Part shown: piece by piece, positions 1-7,607 of the stretch
Position numbering within the stretch: position 1 is the first letter of the stretch
Layout: each line of letters starts with the position of its first letter
DNA from: Gammaproteobacteria bacterium
Lineage (GTDB): Bacteria; Pseudomonadota; Gammaproteobacteria; AKS1
Length of the DNA: 64,000 nt
Reading direction: 5' to 3'
Assembly: GCA_027006175.1 (NCBI GenBank)
Contig: JALTKS010000118.1
Location: 1 to 64,000, forward strand
Translations under genes and position numbers: made by a program
Notes under the pieces: generated by a model
What the model was told of the DNA's origin: nothing
Databases searched by the model: none
The model's input: only the letters and a program-made list of their open reading frames with translations

Positions 1-42
1 ACCTCCACCAAAGAACATTCCGCTTGTAGAGCCATCCATCAT
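1..42 (-). CDS. N-terminus of an unidentified small protein (partial)
   Basis: On the minus strand an ATG at 42 opens a frame reading MMDGSTSGMFFGGG, which runs off the left edge of the window. A strong Shine-Dalgarno (GGAGGTAG, complement of 45-52) lies just ahead of it, so translation looks real. Only 14 residues are visible. The Met/Gly-rich start resembles small membrane proteins often found in metal-resistance operons, but this cannot be confirmed here. The gene lies 20 bp downstream of the copper ATPase stop in the same direction and is probably in the same operon. Confidence 0.55.
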   Translation of the reverse strand, partial: MMDGSTSGMFFGGG

Positions 43-61
43 AGCTACCTCCTATTTGTTA

Positions 62-2686
62 CTACAGTTTTGCATTTCGTAGTCGTAATGCATTTGTAAT
101 AACTGACACAGAACTAAAACTCATTGCTGCTGCCGCAATAATTGGTGAAAGTAAAATTCCGAATACCGGGTAAAGGACACCGGCGGCAATCGGTACGCCT
201 GCTGCATTGTAAATAAATGCAAAGAAAAGGTTTTGGCGAATATTTCGCATCGTTGCGCGAGATAAATGCCGTGCCTTAACGATACCTCTCAAATCACCTT
301 TAACAAGGGTAACACCCGCACTTTCCATTGCCACATCTGTACCCGTACCCATTGCTACGCCCACCTGGGCTTGTGCTAATGCGGGTGCATCATTAATACC
401 ATCGCCTGCCATTGCTACGATTTTACCCTGCGCTTGCAGTTGTTTAACTACATCTGCTTTTTGATCAGGTAATACTTCTGCTTGAACTTGATCAATATTT
501 AACTTGTTCGCAACCGCTTCAGCTGTTTTCTGGCTATCACCTGTTAACATAACGATAGTAATTCCATCTGCATGTAACTCTTTAATTGCTTCAGGTGTAG
601 ATGCCTTTATTGGGTCAGCAACGCCAATCAAACCAGCTGCTTTTCCATCAATTGAGAAAAACATAACAGTCTGTCCATCAGCACGTTGCTCGTCTGCTTT
701 TACAGGTAAGTCACCTGCATCAATACCCAGACTTTCCAGTAATTTCAAATTACCCAATGCAACATCATGGCCATCGACTTTACCTGTTACACCTTTTCCG
801 GTAACTGACTCAAAGTCTTCTGTTGCCAATAAATTTATACCTCGATCTTCTGCGCCACGAACAATAGATTCTGCCAAGGGATGTTCACTCGCCCGTTCCA
901 AACTCGCCGCTAGTGTTAAGGCCTTTTGTTCATCAATATCACCCACTGTCGTAACTGCAACCAAGGTAGGCTTACCTTCCGTCAGTGTACCGGTTTTATC
1001 AACAACCAGGGTATCAACCTTTTCCATAATTTCGAGTGACTCAGCATTCTTGATTAATACACCTTCCATTGCACCGCGGCCTGTTCCCACCATAATAGAG
1101 ATAGGGGTAGCCAAGCCTAAAGCACAAGGACAAGCAATAATAAGTACTGCAACAGCATTTATCACCGCATAAGCAAGTGCAGGCTCAGGTCCCCAGATCC
1201 ACCAAACGATGAATGAAATTATCGAAATTAAAACAACCACGGGGACAAAATAACCCGCAACCATGTCTGCCATTTTCTGGATAGGCGCACGTGAACGTTG
1301 TGCTTCTGCAACCATTTTAACAATCTGTGATAACAACGTATCGGCACCCACCTTTTGGGCTTCCATTAACAATGTACCTGTACCATTAATGGTCGCGCCT
1401 ATGAGCTTCTCTCCTTTGCTTTTTTCAACGGGAATTGACTCACCTGTCACCATTGATTCATCGACATTACTATTGCCTTCAACCGTCACACCGTCGACCG
1501 GAATTTTTTCACCTGGTCGTACGCGTAATATGTCGCCCGCCTTGACGTGTTCCATTGGAATATCTTCTTCTGTTCCATCATCACGCACGATCCGAGCAGT
1601 CTTTGGAGCCAGTCCGAGCAATAATTTTATTGCTGCATTAGTTTGGCTACGCGCGCGTAACTCTAATACTTGACCTAACAGTACCAGTGCAGTAATCACA
1701 GCCGCTGCTTCAAAATAAACGGGAATAACACCCATTTCATTTGCGACTGATTCCGGGAATATTCCAGGTAGTAATACGCCCGTCATACTGTACAACCAGG
1801 CGACACTGACACCTAAGCCAATCAGGGTAAACATATTTAAATTCATTGTGACGACAGACTTAATAGCTCGAACATAAAAAATCCAGCCACCCCAGACCAC
1901 AACAGGTGTCGCTAAAATCATTTCAAACCACTGCCGGTATACAGGGTTAATAAAATCTGCCATTTCTGCCGGCCAAAACTCGGCTGACATCGCACTAAAA
2001 AACACAGGGATAGCTAATAATGAACTTATCCAAAAACGTTTACTCATGTAATCAAGTTCACTGGTATCTTCTTCTACCTCAACTGTGACGGCTTCCAATG
2101 CCATGCCACACTTGGGACAAGAGCCTGGTTCATCTTGAACAACCTCTGGATGCATTGGACAGGTATATTGTGTTTTAGTCGCAATGACTGGAACACCCAT
2201 TGGTTCAAGTGCCATACCGCACTTTGGACAAGTACCGGGGCCTTCCTGGATAATTTCGGGATCCATTGGGCAGGTAAACATGGTTCCTTCTGGCGCATCG
2301 ACTTCAGCCACCGCATTTGGATCTTTATTAATATATTGTTCTGGATCTGCTTTGAATTTTTCTAAACAATGTCCACTACAAAAATACCAGTCTTTATCTT
2401 TGTGCTTAAAATGATGCTCTGAATCTTCTGTAACACTCATGCCACAAACAGGATCCGTGCCACCTTCCTCTTTCTTTTCATCACCATGTGAGTGTCCACA
2501 ACCGCAACAACCACCTGACTCTTCTTTCTTGATATATTGTTCCGGATTAGCACTAAACTTACCCAGGCATGATTCACTACAGAATAAATACTCTTCTCCT
2601 TCGTGTTCAAAATGATGCTCGGTTGCTTCTGTCACCGACATCCCGCACACTGGATCGGTCAAATTATTTGTTTTATTTTCTGACAT
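62..2686 (-). CDS. copA: Copper/silver-translocating P1B-type ATPase with YHS domains
   Basis: Inner-membrane P-type ATPase of 874 aa that pumps Cu(I)/Ag(I) out of the cytoplasm. The N-terminus has two YHS domains (about residues 11-52 and 77-118, each with a DPVCGM core and a second Cys pair). They are separated by a [10 protein letters not shown] metal-ligand cluster. Two heavy-metal-binding domains with the TCPM(D/H)PE...CPKCGM signature follow (about 138-200). The core is complete: TGES near 415, the CPC transport motif near 519, phosphorylated DKTGT near 562, SEHPL, and GDGIND near 761. The classical HMA (GMTCxxC) domain is absent. The start follows an AGGAGA site. It is the third gene of a merR-redoxin-ATPase operon under a MerR-type operator. 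Metal specificity is inferred from CPC and context. Confidence 0.97.
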   Translation of the reverse strand: MSENKTNNLTDPVCGMSVTEATEHHFEHEGEEYLFCSESCLGKFSANPEQYIKKEESGGCCGCGHSHGDEKKEEGGTDPVCGMSVTEDSEHHFKHKDKDWYFCSGHCLEKFKADPEQYINKDPNAVAEVDAPEGTMFTCPMDPEIIQEGPGTCPKCGMALEPMGVPVIATKTQYTCPMHPEVVQDEPGSCPKCGMALEAVTVEVEEDTSELDYMSKRFWISSLLAIPVFFSAMSAEFWPAEMADFINPVYRQWFEMILATPVVVWGGWIFYVRAIKSVVTMNLNMFTLIGLGVSVAWLYSMTGVLLPGIFPESVANEMGVIPVYFEAAAVITALVLLGQVLELRARSQTNAAIKLLLGLAPKTARIVRDDGTEEDIPMEHVKAGDILRVRPGEKIPVDGVTVEGNSNVDESMVTGESIPVEKSKGEKLIGATINGTGTLLMEAQKVGADTLLSQIVKMVAEAQRSRAPIQKMADMVAGYFVPVVVLISIISFIVWWIWGPEPALAYAVINAVAVLIIACPCALGLATPISIMVGTGRGAMEGVLIKNAESLEIMEKVDTLVVDKTGTLTEGKPTLVAVTTVGDIDEQKALTLAASLERASEHPLAESIVRGAEDRGINLLATEDFESVTGKGVTGKVDGHDVALGNLKLLESLGIDAGDLPVKADEQRADGQTVMFFSIDGKAAGLIGVADPIKASTPEAIKELHADGITIVMLTGDSQKTAEAVANKLNIDQVQAEVLPDQKADVVKQLQAQGKIVAMAGDGINDAPALAQAQVGVAMGTGTDVAMESAGVTLVKGDLRGIVKARHLSRATMRNIRQNLFFAFIYNAAGVPIAAGVLYPVFGILLSPIIAAAAMSFSSVSVITNALRLRNAKL

Positions 2687-2704
2687 GCCTGTTTCTCCTA
2701 ACTA

Positions 2705-2929
2705 CTAGCAGTTAAAGAATTCTCGTAATTCATGTTCGGTAGGTTGTTTTCTAAACACCACCTCACCATCAACGACCAGATTGGGTGAATGACGAATAGC
2801 CAACTGCTGACATAGCTCAACTTCATCCTCGGCAAACACTAATTTATGTGCAATACCAAGATCATCCAGTTCTTTGGATAAATTAGTACAGTGGCTACAG
2901 CCACTTGTCGCAATAATCATGACTTCCAT
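2705..2929 (-). CDS. Small glutaredoxin/thioredoxin-like CXXC protein
   Basis: A 74-aa protein beginning MEVMIIATSGCSHC: a first beta strand followed directly by a CSHC redox or metal-binding motif, as in glutaredoxin-fold minimal thioredoxins. The Pro of a cis-Pro loop fits at HSPNLVVDG. The start at 2929 is preferred over upstream in-frame codons because AGGAGA sits about 6 nt ahead of it. It lies between the MerR regulator (20 bp upstream) and the copper ATPase (18 bp downstream), so it is co-transcribed with them. It may reduce disulfides or carry metal in the cytoplasm under copper stress; that role is inferred from context. Confidence 0.8.
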   Translation of the reverse strand: MEVMIIATSGCSHCTNLSKELDDLGIAHKLVFAEDEVELCQQLAIRHSPNLVVDGEVVFRKQPTEHELREFFNC

Positions 2930-2949
2930 TATTTTCTCCTGACTATAGT

Positions 2950-3357
2950 TTAATTTGTTGGTAATTCGATTAAATGACAAACTGAATTACCGTCTGGAAT
3001 ACCATCTGGCATGGTATCCCATTTAATTAATGCTTGTTCCATTCGTTTTTGTAATTTCATGAGCGAATCCAATTCTGCTCTATTTTCTTCAATACGCCGC
3101 TTTAATATTTCCCTAACCCTCGGGCATGGCGATTTACCTTGATCCGAATCATGCATAATTTCTCGTATTTCATTAAGGGTGTACCCAAGCTGCTTAGCTT
3201 GTCGCACAAAACGCAACCATTGTACTTCGGAAAATTGATATAAACGATAACCATTATCTGGATTACGCTCGGGCCTTAATAGCCCCTTGCGCGTGTAATA
3301 ACGTACTGCATGAGGCGTTGTTCCGCTCTGATTTGCGAGCTCTGTAACCGTCAACAT
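2950..3357 (-). CDS. MerR-family heavy-metal-responsive transcriptional regulator
   Basis: A 135-aa MerR-family activator/repressor. The N-terminal winged HTH is clear (TVTELANQSGTTPHAVRYYTR, then GLL.P.R..NGYR.Y), followed by the long dimerisation helix (about 80-115). Candidate ligand cysteines are in SPCPRVRE and near the C-terminus in SVCHLIE. An ATG at 3363 is in frame, but GGAGG at the complement of 3366-3370 is better spaced from the ATG at 3357, so the latter is chosen. It is the first gene of the operon and sits directly downstream of a MerR-type promoter, implying autoregulation. The CueR/PbrR/CadR subgroup cannot be fixed by eye; copper is the contextual guess. Confidence 0.93.
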   Translation of the reverse strand: MLTVTELANQSGTTPHAVRYYTRKGLLRPERNPDNGYRLYQFSEVQWLRFVRQAKQLGYTLNEIREIMHDSDQGKSPCPRVREILKRRIEENRAELDSLMKLQKRMEQALIKWDTMPDGIPDGNSVCHLIELPTN

Positions 3358-3408
3358 AACCATCTCCTCCGATTGTCATTTGAACGCCTAAATTTAAGTC
3401 TTGGGGAA

Positions 3409-3440
3409 AGTGTACAACCTGTACCTTAGGCACAGGTCAA
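3409..3440 (-). promoter_or_regulatory. MerR-type operator/promoter for merR-redoxin-copA
   Basis: Read on the minus strand, a -35 TTGACC (3435-3440) and a -10 TACACT (3409-3414) are separated by 20 bp, the over-long spacing typical of MerR-controlled promoters. The spacer contains a 21-bp dyad at 3417-3437 (half-sites ACCTGTGCC and GGTACAGGT around TAA, one mismatch). It lies about 50 bp ahead of the MerR gene. The dyad and spacing are seen directly; binding by the adjacent regulator is inferred from family behaviour. Confidence 0.85.
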
Positions 3441-3529
3441 GGTTTTATCATTAATTTCATATTAATGATAAAACAAAATAAAAACAATAAGTTAATAATT
3501 ATTTAGGAAGGTTATATCAAGAGGGAAAA

Positions 3530-3560
3530 CTTACCAAACAGGATATCCCTGCTTGGTAAG
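3530..3560 (-). terminator. Hairpin after the diheme cytochrome gene
   Basis: Inverted repeat CTTACCAA ... TTGGTAAG with an additional inner CAGG/CCTG pairing. Read on the minus strand it lies just downstream of the cytochrome stop and is followed by TTTTCCC, a short U-tract. It is plausible as a modest intrinsic terminator separating the cytochrome/porin pair from the MerR operon. Confidence 0.55.
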
Positions 3561-3571
3561 TCTGTAATATG

Positions 3572-4183
3572 CTATTTACTAAACGAACGTAAGTACTTAA
3601 CGACTGCTCTGATATCCGCATCTGTTAAGGCTGTATTACCGCCTTTCGCAGGCATCGCCATTGGTGAACCCGGACTTTGAAAACCATCAGTCACATGCTT
3701 CACTAAAATATCATCTGTTTGTGAGAGTGGGCCCTTCGCGCTACTAAAATCAGGCGCACCCGGCAGGGTTCCTTTACCATCCGCGCCATGACAGGCAATA
3801 CAGGTTTGATTATAAACAGCCTTACCACTAAGTTTGCTTGCCTTAGACGAAGCCGTAGGTGCCTTGGCATCTGTAATTATCGGTTTACGAGCAGGTTTAT
3901 TCGACGATGTTAAAAAAGCAATCACATCGCGGGTTTCCTGGCCGGTCAAACCGCCACGCATACGCATATGAAAGGCAGTGGAATACCACTGATCATCGCG
4001 AAGCTCACGCGCATCACGAATGTTATGACAGCGACCACAGTTGTCGCGCCATACATTGGCACCCCGAGTAAAATCACCCGGTTTTGCATGTCCATCTGCT
4101 TGAGTGGTGGTAGAAAAAGCCATCGCCAGTACAGTTAACATTGTTGCTAACAAGGCCTTTGAAGAATTATTAATAGTTTTCAT
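3572..4183 (-). CDS. Periplasmic diheme c-type cytochrome
   Basis: A 203-aa exported cytochrome. Residues 1-29 form a signal peptide (KALLATMLTVLAMAFS... TTTQA). Two heme c sites are visible: CGRCH at 49-53 and CIACH at 128-132, with Met-rich candidate axial ligands (MRMRGG; SPMAMPAKGG). The start follows AGAGGA. It lies 12 bp downstream of a porin gene and is probably co-transcribed with it. The C-terminal half is an ordinary class I cytochrome c domain; the N-terminal half is more divergent. Its electron partners are unknown. It sits within a metal-resistance block, so a link to periplasmic copper redox is possible but unproven. Confidence 0.9.
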   Translation of the reverse strand: MKTINNSSKALLATMLTVLAMAFSTTTQADGHAKPGDFTRGANVWRDNCGRCHNIRDARELRDDQWYSTAFHMRMRGGLTGQETRDVIAFLTSSNKPARKPIITDAKAPTASSKASKLSGKAVYNQTCIACHGADGKGTLPGAPDFSSAKGPLSQTDDILVKHVTDGFQSPGSPMAMPAKGGNTALTDADIRAVVKYLRSFSK

Positions 4184-4195
4184 GATGTCGTTCCT

Positions 4196-5476
4196 CTAGA
4201 AGCCGTATGCCATTTGAACAAGCCAGCGATTATCATCTGCAATGGCACCTTTTTGGCCATCATTTAATTCATAGGTAATTTTACCGATGACATTACTAGC
4301 AAACAGATAATTCAAACCAAACGCCCATTGCTTTTGATCACGAGCATCCTGCGGGGAATCAAAATCAGTATAACGAGTGACACCTTCAAACTTGGTTGTT
4401 GGAAATAAATAAGATGCTTGAGTATACCAGGACTTCCATTGACCACCGTCTGACGCACTTGCGCCCGTTGTGGCTCTTCCTATCTTCGATTTCACATATT
4501 CACTACGTAGTGCAAACGACTTGTATTGCCACGCTGCATCTATACCAAACACATCATAATCTCGCGCTTGCTCATTTGCTAACGCTGGCGCCGTACCGGC
4601 TGTCACTTCAATACTGGTAACTGTTGCTTTACCGGTTGCTGCCGAAATACCAAATTCTAATCCGGCAAAAGGAATTAAGCCGAAACGACCACCCCAGGCT
4701 TTCTTACCATCACGATCTGCGCCTTTACCCTCAGCGTCAATCCCATCAAGCTCAAAATCAGTACCGTTCCACTCAGTAACCAATTCAGGACCATTACCAA
4801 TATACACCGCATAGTTGGCACGCATGTTACCCAGAGGGAAACCGCCTCTTGCCTGTAAACCGGCTTCTGAGACTGGTGCGGCACCGTCATGACCAAACCC
4901 TGGAGGTGCCGACGCTAATTTGTTAATCCATGATGGATGCAAGTTTTGTCTAAATTGACCTAACGGGCTGAGAAATTTACCACCAACCAAGGCAACATAA
5001 TCATTCACAAACCAATCGATAGTTAAATATTCAAGCGCAACCTTCGTTTCACCATCATCTTCAACTTCAAATTCAAGCTCTGATTCCAGCATGAACATGT
5101 CTTTGTATTGGAAATGGAAAATAGGAGCAAAAGCACCGACAACAAAGCTACCATCTTCGTCTTGCGCATCGGTGTAGCCAATATCAGCATAACCCGACAT
5201 ATGGATTAAAGTGTTTGGATCTTTCCACTCTGAAGCAGCATTGACATGATGCTCTAGTTCTTTTGCCTCGGCTCGTGAAATAGTATTTGCCTCTACTTCT
5301 TTTACCTTAACTTGTTGCTTCTCTAGCGCCTTTTGCATTTCCGCAAGTTGCTTCTGCATCATTTCAACTTGCTGTTTAAGTGCGTCATATGCGGCATCAG
5401 CTGACGCCACTGTCGGTAAGGCTATAGATATAGCAATCGCTAACACATGCCTAATAAATTTTTTCGAATGGTTCAT
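4196..5476 (-). CDS. Outer-membrane porin with N-terminal coiled coil
   Basis: A 426-aa exported beta-barrel protein. The signal peptide is about residues 1-26 (HVLAIAISIALPTVASA). A heptad-like coiled coil follows (about 29-65, rich in Q, K, M, E) and then long alternating aromatic/polar strands ending in the terminal Phe typical of outer-membrane proteins (QMAYGF). This layout matches OprO/OprP-like porins and related trimeric porins. A TTG five codons upstream is in frame, but the ATG at 5476 has GGAG at a proper distance and leads straight into the signal peptide. Substrate is unknown. The diheme cytochrome follows 12 bp downstream. Confidence 0.82.
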   Translation of the reverse strand: MNHSKKFIRHVLAIAISIALPTVASADAAYDALKQQVEMMQKQLAEMQKALEKQQVKVKEVEANTISRAEAKELEHHVNAASEWKDPNTLIHMSGYADIGYTDAQDEDGSFVVGAFAPIFHFQYKDMFMLESELEFEVEDDGETKVALEYLTIDWFVNDYVALVGGKFLSPLGQFRQNLHPSWINKLASAPPGFGHDGAAPVSEAGLQARGGFPLGNMRANYAVYIGNGPELVTEWNGTDFELDGIDAEGKGADRDGKKAWGGRFGLIPFAGLEFGISAATGKATVTSIEVTAGTAPALANEQARDYDVFGIDAAWQYKSFALRSEYVKSKIGRATTGASASDGGQWKSWYTQASYLFPTTKFEGVTRYTDFDSPQDARDQKQWAFGLNYLFASNVIGKITYELNDGQKGAIADDNRWLVQMAYGF

Positions 5477-5642
5477 ATTAAGTTGCTCCAATCATGCAAT
5501 ACCAATATTGATATCATTTGTATCAAACCTAAAAGCATTAGTTATTAATCGATTACTAATTTACTCTGAAAACGCTATTTCAAACCTTGATCTAGATCAT
5601 CAGGCTTAATTTCTAAATAGGGTTGGCTATCATAATAAATAA

Positions 5643-6029
5643 CTATTTCAAGGCGTCACGAACCCGCTCTAGTTTCTCTTTCACTTGTCCTGCTAATTCA
5701 GCAATCCCTTCACGTTCAACCAGGGTCAATACTGCACTTGGATCCATAAAGGAAACGGTTATTTCACCACTTTCTTCTTCACGCACAAGAACATTACAAG
5801 GTAACAATAGGCCGATATCAGGCTCTGCATCAATAGCTTGATTAGCTAACACCGGATTACAGGCACCTAATATCGTATAAGGGCGTTTATCAATGTCGAG
5901 TTTCTTTTTTAATGTTGCTTTCACATCAATTTCAGTCAAAACCCCGAAACCCTCTTTCTGCAATTCTTCGGTAACCCGCGTTATTGCTGTTGAAAAATCA
6001 TTATTCATTGTTACTGAAAAACCATACAT
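5643..6029 (-). CDS. DUF302 domain protein
   Basis: A 128-aa protein covering one complete DUF302 domain. Visible features are the N-terminal strand with F..AI.RV...L..EGFGVLTEIDV, the GACNP motif (about 54-58) and LLPCNV (about 75-80), whose two cysteines are typical of the family. No signal peptide is obvious, so it is probably cytoplasmic. DUF302 proteins are widespread in sulfur-oxidising and metal-exposed bacteria but have no established reaction. Its position between the cytochrome/porin pair and small exported proteins suggests a stress or redox role; this is inference. Confidence 0.85.
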   Translation of the reverse strand: MYGFSVTMNNDFSTAITRVTEELQKEGFGVLTEIDVKATLKKKLDIDKRPYTILGACNPVLANQAIDAEPDIGLLLPCNVLVREEESGEITVSFMDPSAVLTLVEREGIAELAGQVKEKLERVRDALK

Positions 6030-6136
6030 AATTTGTGTCCTTAATCATTACTGTTACTACGCTCTGAGTATCAAAGCTAAAATCCGTATAATAAGTCACT
6101 TCACTCTATCTACGAAACTTAATTTTATTTAGAAAC

Positions 6137-6174
6137 AAAAAAAGGTGCTGTGACAAAAAATCACAGCACCTTTT
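6137..6174 (-). terminator. Strong intrinsic terminator
   Basis: Perfect inverted repeat AAAAGGTGCTGTGA ... TCACAGCACCTTTT with a 7-nt loop. Read on the minus strand it follows the small His/Met-rich protein gene and ends in a run of seven T. It should end transcription before the DUF302 gene. Confidence 0.9.
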
Positions 6175-6187
6175 AATTCCATTAAGT

Positions 6188-6457
6188 TTACAACGGTAAA
6201 TCGTTGGGCAAGAACAATTCTGCTTCAACATCTACACTATGAGCCATATGGTGACCCTGCATACCTGTTTGAGCAATGCTTGAATCATCATCACTCACCT
6301 TAACTGCCGGCTCATTCATGTGGCTATGATTGGGTGCATAGGTCTGCCCAATATTCATGATAGCGGCATCATCATCTGCAATCGTATTATTGTCCACCGC
6401 AAATGCACTACCACTCATTAATGTTAAACCTAAAATTGTTGCGTAAATTGTTTTCAC
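6188..6457 (-). CDS. Small secreted His/Met-rich protein
   Basis: An 89-aa predicted periplasmic protein, not recognised as a named family. A GTG start at 6457 is preferred because AGGAG lies 8 nt ahead and the frame then opens directly into a signal peptide (KTIYATILGLTLMSGSAFA). The mature part is acidic (repeated DDD) and carries NHSHMN and MQGHHMAH, plausible soft-metal ligands. A strong terminator follows immediately, so it ends its transcription unit. A role as a periplasmic metal sponge is suggested by composition and neighbours only. Confidence 0.65.
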   Translation of the reverse strand: MKTIYATILGLTLMSGSAFAVDNNTIADDDAAIMNIGQTYAPNHSHMNEPAVKVSDDDSSIAQTGMQGHHMAHSVDVEAELFLPNDLPL

Positions 6458-6648
6458 TTTTAACTCTCCTAAAACCCCATTTTGGGGTAAATAAATCACA
6501 TAAACGTACCTGAATAGCTTCATAAAGCATTTTTAAATAAATCAGATACAAATTTTTAAATGTCAGTAGCTAAAGATTAAATGACTACCAAAGGTTGGGC
6601 CGGTTTTAGGATGTAATCCTGCCATCACAAAATGGCACATCCCCGACT

Positions 6649-7002
6649 TTATGCGATTTTTCGAGGAGGTCTGAAAAGGTTTCTGTTACTAATACTCTTC
6701 ATATGCTGAGTACTAGTAATCATTGGCTGATACGAGGCCGATACCATCGCACCATGATCCGAAGAAGGAATAATTAATGAAGTACTACTACAATGAGTTG
6801 TGCCTGCCTGACAGTCAGTAAAGCACGATGAATCCATATTGCAATCTTGATGTTCAATATCATGTGATTCTACTTGATGAACAGAAACAGGAGACGCACT
6901 CGCAGAAAAATCTGCATTAGCAGTTAATACACGCAATGGCATTAACGCGATGATCGCGATAATAACCCAATGTATCCAACTGTTATTTTTACGTCCCTTC
7001 AT
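6649..7002 (-). CDS. Small exported Cys/His-containing protein ending FRPPRK
   Basis: A 117-aa protein with one N-terminal hydrophobic segment (WVIIAIIALMPLRVLTANA), likely a signal peptide. The short mature region has DCNMDSSCFTDCQ..TTHCSS (four Cys, one His). The C-terminus NRNLFRPPRKIA shares NLF...FRPPRK with the protein at 13744-14109, at the other end of the efflux operon. Such small proteins are seen near copper and cobalt-zinc-cadmium efflux genes. Function is unknown; periplasmic metal binding is inferred from the Cys/His content. Confidence 0.65.
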   Translation of the reverse strand: MKGRKNNSWIHWVIIAIIALMPLRVLTANADFSASASPVSVHQVESHDIEHQDCNMDSSCFTDCQAGTTHCSSTSLIIPSSDHGAMVSASYQPMITSTQHMKSISNRNLFRPPRKIA

Positions 7003-7139
7003 AATACCAATAATCGTCTATTTCAATATGCTCGAATGTTATGACCAGTGTTGTTTTAAAAAGTTCAAAAGTATCCAGGTGCATAAGATATATAAGCAAG
7101 AACACAAAAAATATGATCTATATCAATTTCAACAAGAAA

Positions 7140-7607
7140 TTATTCTTTCGCTTTTCTTGCTAATTCATCCGTACGATACCAGGCTTCATACAATGGAGCG
7201 GGCCATTTCGCTTTTATAAAAGAAAGAATGTCATCTACCTCTGAGTCTGAAAGTTTCCCTTTAAACGCAGGCATATTACCACCAATCTTACTGGTGCCAT
7301 TGCTGATTGTGTATTTCAACACTGCAGTAGGATGATGCCACGTATGACCAGTACCATTTAATGGCGGCGGTGGGAATTTGCCATTTTCATCACGCTTCTG
7401 CCAACTAGCCGATCCTTCACCTTGTGCACCATGACACACTGCACAGTTATTTTTAAATAACGCTGCACCACGTGCTAACTGTTCAGGGTTAACGTCTCGA
7501 GCAATACTGCTTGAAGATTCACCTGACTTCATTAATTTTTCAATATCATCTGCATCACATGCAGCCAGCCCGAGGCTGACTGCAGTAATAAGAATTAACT
7601 GCTTCAT
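7140..7607 (-). CDS. Monoheme c-type cytochrome lipoprotein
   Basis: A 155-aa lipoprotein: lipobox LAAC with Cys17, then a low-complexity linker and one class I cytochrome c domain with CAVCH at 55-59. A likely axial Met lies in GGNMPAFKGKLSD. The start codon overlaps the stop of the RND pump gene by 4 bp (ATGA), which implies translational coupling and makes it the last gene of the cusCBA-like operon. A cytochrome at this position is uncommon in described Cus operons. It could oxidise Cu(I) or pass electrons from metal handling; that is speculation. Confidence 0.88.
   Translation of the reverse strand: MKQLILITAVSLGLAACDADDIEKLMKSGESSSSIARDVNPEQLARGAALFKNNCAVCHGAQGEGSASWQKRDENGKFPPPPLNGTGHTWHHPTAVLKYTISNGTSKIGGNMPAFKGKLSDSEVDDILSFIKAKWPAPLYEAWYRTDELARKAKE

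Noticed and set aside
504-1172. 222-codon open frame on the plus strand
   Set aside because: Lies wholly antisense to the copper ATPase core motifs; composition is a mirror of the real gene and no ribosome site or family signature is seen.
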